This document shows positions 1 to 5,931 of a stretch of DNA of 6,034 nucleotides, one piece after another. The stretch is from Bacteroidaceae bacterium (GTDB lineage Bacteria; Bacteroidota; Bacteroidia; Bacteroidales; Bacteroidaceae), in NCBI GenBank assembly GCA_017383665.1, contig JAFNWA010000109.1, positions 1 to 6,034 on the forward strand, written 5' to 3'. Below the pieces are notes generated by a model, which saw nothing but the letters and a program-made list of their open reading frames with translations, was not told the DNA's origin and did not search any database. Each line of letters opens with the position of its first letter. The stretch's first letter is position 1. Both the position numbers and the translations under genes were made by a program.

Positions 1-592
1 AGTACTGTATGCTTGTGCCGGCAACTCCAAGTGGTGGGTAGTTGTTTGAATCGAATGCACCGAAACTCTCTGAATTGATTTTTGTGGTACGGTTGCCACG
101 CATGAGTTTTTCCTGAAAGAATACACACACCTCGGGCACAACCGGGGTTCCGTCAGAGTTCTTTGCAGCAGCAATCTCAATGGCTGTAATGAGGTTTTCC
201 TTTCCGTCAGTGCGCAGTGCACCAATTGGTAACTGGCTGCCTGTGAGGATGACGGGTTTCATCAGGTCTTCAAGCATGAAGCTGAGTGCCGAGGCTGTGA
301 ATGACATGGTGTCGGTACCGTGGAGAATTACGAATCCATCGTATTTCTCATAGTTCTCCTCAATGATTGTTACTATGCGACTCCACAATTCAGGTTCCAT
401 GTCGGACGAGTCAATGGGTGGAGTGAAAGTTATAGCATCAATGTTCAAGTTGAACTGCTTTACCTCTGGAACATGGTTGAGCAGATGGTCAAAATTGAAA
501 CTCTCCAAAGCACCGGTCTCCGGATTCTGTATCATGCCTATAGTGCCACCGGTGTAGATTATGAGTATAGATGTATTTGTCTTTCTGCCCAT
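1..592 (-). CDS. ansA: L-asparaginase, type I cytoplasmic (5' part, cut by window edge)
   Basis: Hydrolyses L-asparagine to aspartate and ammonia; type I enzymes are cytoplasmic and no signal peptide is visible. The first 197 codons are present and the rest lies beyond position 1; type I asparaginases are usually about 340-350 residues. The translation begins MGRKTNTSILIIYTGGTIGM. The nucleophile loop YTGGTIG carries Thr14, HGTDTM carries the second catalytic Thr93 and Asp94, and EKLMRGNRTTKIN carries Lys162, the expected position of the catalytic lysine. LTGSQLPIGALRTDG is a further family signature. The frame is intact through the short AC repeat near 123-130. The ATG at 592-590 lies 13 bases after the stop of the HAD gene, so it is probably the third gene of the tdk operon. 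Family assignment is firm; asparagine preference over glutamine is inferred. Confidence 0.94.
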   Translation of the reverse strand, partial: MGRKTNTSILIIYTGGTIGMIQNPETGALESFNFDHLLNHVPEVKQFNLNIDAITFTPPIDSSDMEPELWSRIVTIIEENYEKYDGFVILHGTDTMSFTASALSFMLEDLMKPVILTGSQLPIGALRTDGKENLITAIEIAAAKNSDGTPVVPEVCVFFQEKLMRGNRTTKINSESFGAFDSNNYPPLGVAGTSIQY

Positions 593-605
593 GGTTATTG
601 TAATT

Positions 606-1301
606 TTACAGTATATCTTTTATCTCTAACAAATGTGCAACTTCGTATGTTGGAGAAAATGGGTGTCCGCTCTTTCCTTTCGGGTTGTAGTACATGCTGT
701 CCATGCCAAAATTTGCCGCGCCTACAATATCGGTGTCAAACATGTCGCCAATCATCAGACTTTCGTGTGGCTTTGATGTCGTTTTGCGCATGGCGTGCTC
801 GTAGATCCTACTGTCTGGTTTGTTGATGCCAATGTCTTCAGACAGTATTAGAGCATCGAAATATTTGTCAATACCGGCTGTCTGCATCTTGCGGGATTGC
901 AGTTCCTTAAAACCGTTTGAAAGGATGTATAGGTTGTAGTTGGGGCGCAGATACTCAAGTAACTCTATCGCTCCTGGAATTAGATTGCCCTTGGTGGGTA
1001 TGCGGTCAAGTGCTTCGCGGCAGAATGTGTCGGCAAGTGCTTGGTCATTTACACCCACGACTTCAAGAGGGTGGCTGTATCTCCTTCTGTTTAATTCTTC
1101 TTTTGTTATCTTTCCTTCGCCATATATGCGCCATAGTTCAAGGTTGTATGGCTCGTAGATTGCAAGGTACTGCTCAAATGAATCGAAGTATCGTTCATAG
1201 TGCAATAACTCGTATGTCTCGAGGAATGACTCGCGTGAAGCTGCCGAAAAGTCATAGACGGTGTCGTCGAGGTCAATAAACAGATTGCGGTATTTTGCCA
1301 T
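606..1301 (-). CDS. yjjG: HAD-superfamily nucleotidase, YjjG/YfnB type
   Basis: A 231-residue soluble HAD phosphatase, normal length for the YjjG/YfnB branch. Motif I is FIDLDDTVYDF, with nucleophile Asp10 and acid/base Asp12. A helical cap follows at about residues 17-100. Motif II is the serine of ILSNGF (Ser128), motif III is Lys161 in GINKPD, and motif IV is GDMFDTD (Asp186, Asp191). E. coli YjjG dephosphorylates dUMP, dTMP and UMP and limits incorporation of non-canonical pyrimidines; that role is inferred here from family resemblance and from the adjacent thymidine kinase. The ATG lies 4 bases after the tdk stop and the gene ends 13 bases before ansA, so the three are almost certainly co-transcribed. 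Another small-molecule HAD phosphatase role cannot be excluded. Confidence 0.88.
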   Translation of the reverse strand: MAKYRNLFIDLDDTVYDFSAASRESFLETYELLHYERYFDSFEQYLAIYEPYNLELWRIYGEGKITKEELNRRRYSHPLEVVGVNDQALADTFCREALDRIPTKGNLIPGAIELLEYLRPNYNLYILSNGFKELQSRKMQTAGIDKYFDALILSEDIGINKPDSRIYEHAMRKTTSKPHESLMIGDMFDTDIVGAANFGMDSMYYNPKGKSGHPFSPTYEVAHLLEIKDIL

Positions 1302-1305
1302 GCTG

Positions 1306-1908
1306 TTATTCTGCGGAATTTTCGGCCTCGCTCAATGCTTTGTGATAACATTCACGGCACAATGGCTCATATTCCATTTTCTCGCCCAAAAGTACTTGTT
1401 TGTCCCCATCGACAAGGCGGTGCGAAACATATGCGAGGTTTCCGCATTTGACGCAGATTGCATGAACTTTTGTTACAGAGTCAGCAATAGCCATCAGTGC
1501 CGGCATTGGCCCAAAAGGCTGGCAACGGAAATCCATGTCGAGGCCGGCGATGATAACTCGTACGCCACGGCGTGCGAGTTCGTTGCACACTCCCACAAGT
1601 TCGTTGTCAAAGAACTGCGCTTCGTCAATACCTACTACTTCTACATCATTTGCGAGCAATAGAATACTTGTTGATGACTCAATGGGTGTTGATGTTATGT
1701 GGTTGCTGTCGTGCGAAACTACTTCTACATCGGAGTAGCGTGTGTCGAGCGCTGGTTTGAAAATCTCAACCTTCTGTCGTGCGAATTTTGCTCTTTTAAG
1801 ACGACGGATGAGTTCTTCGGTCTTTCCCGAGAACATTGAGCCACAAATAACCTCAATGCGGCCACGGCGTGTTGTCTCCATCTGATTGAATTCGGTAAAT
1901 CTGTTCAT
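1306..1908 (-). CDS. tdk: Thymidine kinase (type II, zinc-binding)
   Basis: Phosphorylates thymidine (and deoxyuridine) to the monophosphate with ATP in pyrimidine salvage. The 200 residues contain all landmarks of the type II family. The Walker A loop GSMFSGKT is at 23-30 with Lys29. The Walker B-like IDEAQFF is at 94-100, with Glu96 as the likely catalytic base. AGLDMDFR is at 121-128. Two cysteine pairs that bind structural zinc are C152/C155 (CVKCG) and C184/C187 (CRECY). A second Met at residue 10 could start translation, but the N-terminal segment from the first ATG resembles that of Bacteroides Tdk proteins as I recall them. It is the first gene of a minus-strand operon and diverges from rsmI. 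Type II enzymes are tetramers inhibited by dTTP; that is family knowledge and not visible here. Confidence 0.97.
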   Translation of the reverse strand: MNRFTEFNQMETTRRGRIEVICGSMFSGKTEELIRRLKRAKFARQKVEIFKPALDTRYSDVEVVSHDSNHITSTPIESSTSILLLANDVEVVGIDEAQFFDNELVGVCNELARRGVRVIIAGLDMDFRCQPFGPMPALMAIADSVTKVHAICVKCGNLAYVSHRLVDGDKQVLLGEKMEYEPLCRECYHKALSEAENSAE

Positions 1909-1965
1909 TTGTATATTGTTTTTTGTTTTTCCAGAAGCAATGGGTATTAAATTCTTCGTTCACGA

Positions 1966-1973
1966 CAAAGATA
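1966..1973 (-). promoter_or_regulatory. Probable -7 box for the tdk operon
   Basis: Read on the minus strand this is TATCTTTG, a full match to the Bacteroidota -7 consensus TAnnTTTG and identical to the box in front of tRNA-Lys in this window. It lies 57 bases before the tdk ATG, implying a leader of roughly 50 bases. The -33 box is weak: the best candidate is TTTT at about 1992-1995, 18 bases upstream, in an A/T-rich stretch. No operator or riboswitch could be recognised in the leader. Confidence 0.65.
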
Positions 1974-2108
1974 ATCAATTGGAGCGGAAATAAAATTTTT
2001 ATACGAAACAAGTTATCAACAATCGTAAATGTGCTATCGTAAAGGATGCTTGTTGCCCTTTTTAATAAATTTAAAGGACTTTTTTATAGATGTTGCTGTA
2101 TTTTGAGG

Positions 2109-2116
2109 TAAATTTG
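2109..2116 (+). promoter_or_regulatory. Possible -7 box for rsmI
   Basis: TAAATTTG matches the Bacteroidota -7 consensus TAnnTTTG and is followed by C, as is common. It lies 20 bases before the rsmI ATG, giving a short leader of about 14 bases. No good -33 TTTG is present at 19-21 bases; only a T-run at 2081-2085 lies roughly in place, 23 bases upstream. A Shine-Dalgarno-like AAGGA at 2127-2131 stands 5 bases before the ATG at 2137 and supports that start. Confidence 0.5.
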
Positions 2117-2136
2117 CATAATAAATAAGGATAACT

Positions 2137-2835
2137 ATGGGAATGTTATATGTTGTTCCTACCCCGGTAGGTAATCTCGAGGATATTACGCTGCGTGCGA
2201 TAAGGATATTGCGTGAGGCGGATTTTGTGCTTGCTGAAGATACCCGTACATCGGCCAAACTGTTGAAGCATCTTGATATTCAAGTGCCGATGTTCTCGCA
2301 TCATAAGTTTAATGAACACAAGACTGTGGGCTCACTTGCCGAGCGCATAGCCAACAGTGAACGCCATGTAGCCCTGATATCCGATGCAGGTACTCCGGCT
2401 ATTTCAGATCCGGGCTTTATGCTTGTTCGTGAGGTTGTCAAGAATGGTATTGAGGTGCAGTGTCTGCCCGGTGCGACAGCCTTTGTTCCGGCACTTGTGA
2501 GTTCTGCACTGCCTTCGGACAGGTTTGTTTTTGAGGGCTTTCTGCCTCAGAAGAAGGGACGCCAGACGAAACTCAACTCGTTGAAGGATGAACCGCGTAC
2601 AATGATTTTTTATGAGTCGCCTTATCGAGTACTAAAGAGTCTTACTCAGTTTGCCGAGGTTTTCGGTAGCGACCGCCAAGCTGCTGCAGCCAGAGAGATT
2701 TCCAAGTTGCACGAAGAGTGCGTGCGTGGTACACTCTCTGAACTTGTACAACATTTCACGGCGAATGAGCCGCGTGGTGAATTTGTTCTGTTGGTGGCAG
2801 GCAAAGATGATAAGCGCCCCAATGAAAAAGATTAG
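2137..2835 (+). CDS. rsmI: 16S rRNA (cytidine-1402-2'-O)-methyltransferase RsmI
   Basis: Transfers a methyl group from S-adenosylmethionine to the 2'-O of C1402 in the decoding centre of 16S rRNA. It belongs to the tetrapyrrole-methylase fold. The signatures appear in order: LYVVPTPVGNLEDIT (4-18), LAEDTRTS (32-39), ISDAGTPAISDPG (81-93, the SAM-binding loop), LPGATA (110-115), FVFEGFLP (130-137), FYESPYR (158-164), REISKLHEE (186-194) and RGEFVLLV (213-220). At 232 residues it is shorter than E. coli RsmI (about 286) and seems to lack the C-terminal extension, which I believe is usual in Bacteroidales. The ATG at 2137 follows an AAGGA; a Met at codon 3 is a minor alternative. It ends 30 bases before the membrane protein gene, so the two are probably co-transcribed. 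Confidence 0.96.
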   Translation: MGMLYVVPTPVGNLEDITLRAIRILREADFVLAEDTRTSAKLLKHLDIQVPMFSHHKFNEHKTVGSLAERIANSERHVALISDAGTPAISDPGFMLVREVVKNGIEVQCLPGATAFVPALVSSALPSDRFVFEGFLPQKKGRQTKLNSLKDEPRTMIFYESPYRVLKSLTQFAEVFGSDRQAAAAREISKLHEECVRGTLSELVQHFTANEPRGEFVLLVAGKDDKRPNEKD

Positions 2836-2865
2836 GAATAGTTATACTTCGATAAAAAGGATGTT

Positions 2866-4017
2866 ATGAAACAGAATGAGGTTACTTTAGGCCGTTTTCT
2901 ACGCATTGTACTGCTTGTAGTGGGTTGCTTGGTGGCTTTCTTTGTCCTGGATAGTCTGAGTAGTGTGCTGTTACCGTTTGCTATTGCATGGTTATTGGCA
3001 TATCTGATGAATCCACTTGTAAATTTTGTGCAGTGGAAATTAAGATTCAGGTACCGTGCCTTATCAATATTTGTCTCATTGCTTTTGGTGGCACTGTTGA
3101 TTTATGGAGTGGTAGTACTTGTTTTGCCAATGGTGTTCAGTGAATTATATGCACTGAAGGATATTACGGTGTCATTCCTGGAGAAGAATTTCAGTGACGC
3201 TTCCATTCCCGAACCCATAATGAACCTTTTTGAAGGAATATCTGATGAGTATGGTTTTACAGACAAACTGAAGAATTCGGGTGATGCCGGATTGCTTGAT
3301 GTCATAGCAAAAGAGGCCCAAGAGGTGTTGTTGGGTACAGGAAAATTGGCCGGGCAGGTACTTTCTTTGTCTATAATAGTACTATACCTATTCTTTATAT
3401 TGTTAGACTTTGAACGCGTATCAAGAGGGTGGCAGCCATATGTACCCAAGAAGTGGCGTGGTATTGTACTGAAATTGTGGAGTGACCTTGTATATGGCAT
3501 GAACCAGTATTTTCGTGGACAGGCGCTGGTGGCATTATGTGTAGGAATACTCTTTTCAATAGGTTTTGTTCTGATAGATTTCCCCGCAGCAATTGCTTTT
3601 GGTCTCTTTATCGGAGTCCTTAACCTTGTTCCATATCTCCAGATTATCTCTTTATTGCCTATGGCTTTGTTGGCAATGCTCAAAGCCGCTAATACCGGTG
3701 GCGACTTTTGGCCAATCATGATTATGGCACTTGTTGTCATGCTTGTTGTCCAACTTATACAGGACTTGATTCTCGTGCCAAGGATTATGGGTAAGAGGAT
3801 GAATCTGCATCCGGCCATAATTCTGCTTTCATTGTCGATTTGGGGACACCTGCTGGGTATGCTTGGTATGATTGTTGCATTACCCTTGACCACTTTGCTG
3901 CTCGCTTATTTAAAACGATACAATGAGATTGCCGAGACTTCAAATCACGCAGAGGAGATTATACTCAAAGAGGCCATCGGCAGTGCCCGGGTGGATAAAA
4001 GAAATGTTGAAGACTGA
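2866..4017 (+). CDS. AI-2E/PerM family inner-membrane protein
   Basis: A 383-residue polytopic membrane protein of the PerM/YdiK/TqsA family. Hydrophobic segments lie at about 12-30, 32-48, 66-90, 162-181, 218-236, 238-258, 259-273, 281-300 and 314-347. Residues about 95-160 form a polar, probably extramembrane domain. The family core is clear near the C-terminus: LNLVPYLQ (252-259), DLILVPRIMGKRMNLHPAI (300-318) and the following SIWGHLLGMLGMIVALP. Family members have been linked to autoinducer-2 export, sodium/proton antiport and general permease function, so the substrate here cannot be stated. The start is ATG 2866; an ATG five bases earlier hits a stop after two codons. The charged C-terminal tail (about 350-383) is soluble. 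It is probably translated from the rsmI transcript. I see no convincing intrinsic terminator in 4018-4110. Confidence 0.9.
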   Translation: MKQNEVTLGRFLRIVLLVVGCLVAFFVLDSLSSVLLPFAIAWLLAYLMNPLVNFVQWKLRFRYRALSIFVSLLLVALLIYGVVVLVLPMVFSELYALKDITVSFLEKNFSDASIPEPIMNLFEGISDEYGFTDKLKNSGDAGLLDVIAKEAQEVLLGTGKLAGQVLSLSIIVLYLFFILLDFERVSRGWQPYVPKKWRGIVLKLWSDLVYGMNQYFRGQALVALCVGILFSIGFVLIDFPAAIAFGLFIGVLNLVPYLQIISLLPMALLAMLKAANTGGDFWPIMIMALVVMLVVQLIQDLILVPRIMGKRMNLHPAIILLSLSIWGHLLGMLGMIVALPLTTLLLAYLKRYNEIAETSNHAEEIILKEAIGSARVDKRNVED

Positions 4018-4110
4018 GTATCTCGGCTTCCTCGATAGTGTAGTGATTAGCCTGCATAAAGGTTTCTTTATTACCTTAATTATAAAAATGTCAAAAAACA
4101 GAGCGAAAAG

Positions 4111-4141
4111 TTTGTAATTCTCAAATTTAGTAGTATCTTTG
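4111..4141 (+). promoter_or_regulatory. Promoter of tRNA-Lys
   Basis: A near-ideal Bacteroidota housekeeping promoter: -33 TTTG at 4111-4114, a spacer of exactly 19 bases, and -7 TATCTTTG at 4134-4141 followed by C. Transcription would begin around 4147-4150, leaving a 5' leader of roughly 17 bases for RNase P to remove. The rest of the 148-base gap after the PerM-like gene shows nothing else I can name. Confidence 0.85.
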
Positions 4142-4165
4142 CACTCGCTTAACGGCACTTAGGTA

Positions 4166-4238
4166 GACTCGCTAGCTCAGCAGGTAGAGCACATCCCTTT
4201 TAAGGATGGGGTCTTGGGTTCGAGCCCCAAGCGAGTCA
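4166..4238 (+). tRNA. tRNA-Lys (anticodon TTT)
   Basis: A complete 73-base cloverleaf. Acceptor arms GACTCGC (4166-4172) and GCGAGTC (4231-4237) pair perfectly, with discriminator A4238. The D stem is GCTC/GAGC (4175-4178, 4187-4190). The anticodon stem is CATCC/GGATG (4192-4196, 4204-4208) around loop CTTTTAA, which places TTT at 4199-4201. The T stem is TTGGG/CCCAA (4214-4218, 4226-4230) around loop TTCGAGC. CCA is not encoded, so it must be added after transcription. TTT reads both AAA and AAG lysine codons. It is a single-gene transcription unit with its own promoter and terminator. Confidence 0.98.
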
Positions 4239-4247
4239 CTGAACGAG

Positions 4248-4281
4248 GAGGAAGGTTCAAAACTTTCCTCTTTTTGTTTTT
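4248..4281 (+). terminator. Intrinsic terminator of tRNA-Lys
   Basis: A 10-bp stem, GAGGAAGGTT (4248-4257) with AACTTTCCTC (4261-4270) including one G-U pair, closes on loop CAA. It is followed directly by TTTTTGTTTTT (4271-4281). It starts 9 bases after the tRNA discriminator base and separates the tRNA from the radical SAM gene 60 bases further on. Confidence 0.9.
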
Positions 4282-4340
4282 AGGATTCTGTGGTTTATTT
4301 ACCTCATTGGCATTGCTGATGTGGCTTACATGATTTGATA

Positions 4341-5192
4341 ATGATTACACGCTGTTATCTTGAAATTACCAATATATGTAACCTCGATTGTCTTTTTTGC
4401 CCCAAGACGACGAGGGAGAAGCGTAGTTTGTCGCCGGCGGAGTTTGATTTGCTTACCGACAAATTGCGTGGCAAGATAAAATTCCTCTATTTTCATCTCA
4501 TGGGCGAGCCTTTGCTGCACCGCCATCTGCCTGAGTTTATAGAAGTGGCGCGTGAAAAGGGTTTCATTCCTGTGCTTACAACAAATGGTACATTGCTTTC
4601 ACATGCCAAGCCAGTGATGGATGCTCGCCCGTACAAGATGCAGGTGTCGTTGCATGCGCATGAGGGTAACGGTATGGAAAATCTTGAACGGTATGTCGGT
4701 GAGGTTATGGACTTTGCGCTTGAGGCCGCACAGAAAGGTGTCATAATGGTGTTGCGCCTATGGAACCAGGGTGGCTATGACAAGGAGAATGAGCGTTTGC
4801 TTGATATTGTTGCCAGATATGTCCCCCGTCCATGGAAACAGAGTCGTACCGGATGGACAATCGCTGAGAATATTTTCATTGAGTATGGCCGCATGTTTGA
4901 GTGGCCCGAGGGAGAGAAACCTGAAAACAGCGAGGAGGATGCTTTCTGTTATGCACTGCGCAACCAGATTGGCGTACTTGTGGATGGCACGGTGGTACCT
5001 TGCTGTCTCGACAGCGCCGGTGCTTTGGCTCTTGGTAATCTGTTTGAAAAGAATCTTGTGGATATACTTGCATCGCCCCGTGCAAGAGCTATATACGATG
5101 GCTTTACACAGCACAAGGCTGTAGAGTCGCTATGCCGCCGTTGTGGATATGCAGCGGTGATAAATAAACTTCCAGGTAATGGTTGGGGCTGA
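4341..5192 (+). CDS. Radical SAM protein with SPASM-like C-terminal domain, function unknown
   Basis: A 283-residue cytoplasmic radical SAM enzyme. The first ATG gives MITRCYLEITNICNLDCLFC; its CxxxCxxC motif (Cys13, 17, 20) ligates the [4Fe-4S] cluster that cleaves S-adenosylmethionine. HLMGEPLLH (52-60, GEP at 55-57) is the SAM amino-binding motif, and LTTNGTLL and VSLHAHEG fit later barrel strands. The C-terminus has a SPASM-like pattern: Cys203, Cys221-Cys222 in GTVVPCCLD, ALGNLF, then Cys265/Cys268 in CRRCGY. Five cysteines are fewer than the usual seven, so one auxiliary cluster is more likely than two. A TTG two codons upstream (4335) is in frame, but ATG 4341 is preferred. I see no good promoter in the 60 bases after the tRNA terminator. 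SPASM enzymes often mature peptides or proteins, but no precursor gene lies nearby, so the substrate is unknown. Confidence 0.9.
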   Translation: MITRCYLEITNICNLDCLFCPKTTREKRSLSPAEFDLLTDKLRGKIKFLYFHLMGEPLLHRHLPEFIEVAREKGFIPVLTTNGTLLSHAKPVMDARPYKMQVSLHAHEGNGMENLERYVGEVMDFALEAAQKGVIMVLRLWNQGGYDKENERLLDIVARYVPRPWKQSRTGWTIAENIFIEYGRMFEWPEGEKPENSEEDAFCYALRNQIGVLVDGTVVPCCLDSAGALALGNLFEKNLVDILASPRARAIYDGFTQHKAVESLCRRCGYAAVINKLPGNGWG

Positions 5193-5343
5193 TTTCTATA
5201 TTTGTTTCGTCGAACAATTTCTATACTGTTGCTATTGTTGATGCAATATTTGTTTGTAGCATTGATGTGAAAGTGCTGAATGTGCTTTTGTATCAGGCTA
5301 TCCTTTCTTAAATTATTTGCATTGTTACGGGATGGCATACATC

Positions 5344-5365
5344 GGTTCACCTTCAAAGTTGGGGG
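5344..5365 (+). repeat. Left arm of imperfect inverted repeat
   Basis: The arm reads GGTTCACCTTCAAAGT then TGGGGG. Compared with the reverse complement of 5964-5991, 14 of the first 16 bases agree (differences T/C and T/G). A 2-base indel follows before the G-run. The agreement is clearly better than expected by chance for two G-tipped segments at the two ends of a gene-free block. Confidence 0.6.
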
Positions 5366-5426
5366 AATTTTAGGATTACTTCCCAATCGCATTGTATTCT
5401 ACTGCAGTCCTCAACCTTAATTATTC

Positions 5427-5445
5427 ACTTGAATTTTCTTCAAGT
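5427..5445. repeat. Perfect 7-bp hairpin
   Basis: ACTTGAA (5427-5433) and TTCAAGT (5439-5445) pair perfectly around TTTTC. No T-run follows, so on the plus strand it does not look like a terminator. It is the first of the hairpin series inside the block. Confidence 0.6.
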
Positions 5446-5455
5446 TGTTCTTTCC

Positions 5456-5480
5456 CTACTTTTCATCGCGTGAAAAGTAG
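5456..5480. repeat. Perfect 10-bp hairpin
   Basis: CTACTTTTCA (5456-5465) and TGAAAAGTAG (5471-5480) are perfect complements around the loop TCGCG. It is followed by CAAAAGCGCC. Similar 'CTACTTTTC ... GAAAAGTAG' palindromes seem familiar from Bacteroidota intergenic repeats (recollection only). There is no poly-T tail on either side. Confidence 0.75.
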
Positions 5481-5510
5481 CAAAAGCGCCCGGTAGAGAC
5501 AAAATCAGTC

Positions 5511-5564
5511 GTTTGTTCCTTCTGCTCGCGAGTTGCTTTGCAACATCCCTCGTCCGTCACAAAC
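5511..5564. repeat. Nested stem: GTTTGT/ACAAAC enclosing GTTGC/GCAAC
   Basis: Outer arms GTTTGT (5511-5516) and ACAAAC (5559-5564) enclose a tight inner hairpin GTTGC-TTT-GCAAC (5532-5544). The outer stem is short and could be chance; the inner one with its three-base loop is more convincing. Confidence 0.45.
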
Positions 5565-5582
5565 TTGCCACTTCAAACCTTT

Positions 5583-5690
5583 CTGCTGTTTGTCGGGTGC
5601 TGCGGATCGCACTGCGTACGGCAATTTTAAGAAAAGATAATTGCCGTACTGCGTTTGAACGTACCTCGCACAATGGCCTCCAAACAGCAG
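5583..5690. repeat. Nested hairpin: 10-bp outer stem enclosing 11-bp inner stem
   Basis: Outer arms CTGCTGTTTG (5583-5592) and CAAACAGCAG (5681-5690) are perfect complements. Inside, GTACGGCAATT (5616-5626) and AATTGCCGTAC (5639-5649) form a perfect 11-bp stem with a 12-base loop. ACTGCGT also occurs as a direct repeat beside each inner arm (5611-5617, 5648-5654). Two perfect stems, one within the other, are hard to explain by chance and suggest a selected RNA or DNA structure. Confidence 0.75.
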
Positions 5691-5768
5691 GGATTTCCGT
5701 TGTGATTTTGACACTGCCGGTTTCTCTTTGATATTACCATTGTACGCGCTAAAATTCGCGATATATGT

Positions 5769-5784
5769 CAATGATTTTTCATTG
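5769..5784. repeat. Perfect 6-bp hairpin
   Basis: CAATGA (5769-5774) and TCATTG (5779-5784) pair perfectly around TTTT. On the minus strand it lies immediately downstream of a promoter-like TACTTTTG (5785-5792). Confidence 0.45.
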
Positions 5785-5797
5785 CAAAAGTAATTCC

Positions 5798-5810
5798 CCG
5801 CCAAGGGCGG
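5798..5810. repeat. GC-rich 5-bp hairpin
   Basis: CCGCC (5798-5802) and GGCGG (5806-5810) pair around AAG. The stem is short but all G-C. Flanking GTAA (5790-5793) and TTAC (5815-5818) could extend it across mismatches. Confidence 0.4.
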
Positions 5811-5931
5811 AAAGTTACGTTTAAGCGAGCGAAAGCCAAACTTGTTTGAGTTTTTGCGGCGAGCATGAGTAACTTATCTAAAGGGCAGCGTTGGGAGGCA
5901 CAGTGAGCGGAAGCAATTTCAAAAAAGTTAA

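Noticed and set aside
118..135. Possible frameshift in ansA at the AC dinucleotide repeat
   Set aside because: Re-reading the bases gives a continuous frame through EVCVFFQEKLMRGN, which matches the family.
3102..3893. 263-codon minus-strand ORF
   Set aside because: It lies entirely antisense to the PerM-like gene, whose hydrophobic segments and family motifs are clear.
4060..4085. AAGGT/ACCTT stem considered as a terminator for the rsmI-PerM transcript
   Set aside because: Only 5 bp with a 9-base A/T loop, and no T-run follows.
4166..4238. tRNA-Lys as an integration (att) site for a mobile element extending to the right
   Set aside because: No second copy of the tRNA 3' end and no integrase occur in the window, and an ordinary terminator and gene follow the tRNA.
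4296..4303. TATTTACC considered as a -7 box for the radical SAM gene, with TTTG at 4273-4276
   Set aside because: The spacing is right, but the box lacks the TTTG half of the consensus, and the putative -33 lies within the terminator T-tract.
5213..5239. AACAAT/ATTGTT pair considered as a terminator for the radical SAM gene
   Set aside because: Six A/T-rich base pairs with a 15-base loop and no T-tract; too weak to call.
5332..5373. 13-codon plus-strand ORF (MAYIGSPSKLGEF) considered as a precursor peptide for the radical SAM enzyme
   Set aside because: Too short, lacks a leader/core layout, and coincides with the left inverted-repeat arm, so its sequence is explained by the repeat.
4949..5392. 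147-codon minus-strand ORF
   Set aside because: About half of it is antisense to the well-supported radical SAM gene, and the rest has no protein-like signature.
5505..5804. 99-codon minus-strand ORF in the hairpin block, overlapped by a 72-codon plus-strand ORF (5513-5731)
   Set aside because: Both frames run through the nested palindromes, have no recognisable domain and overlap each other almost completely. They look like chance translations of a structured repeat.
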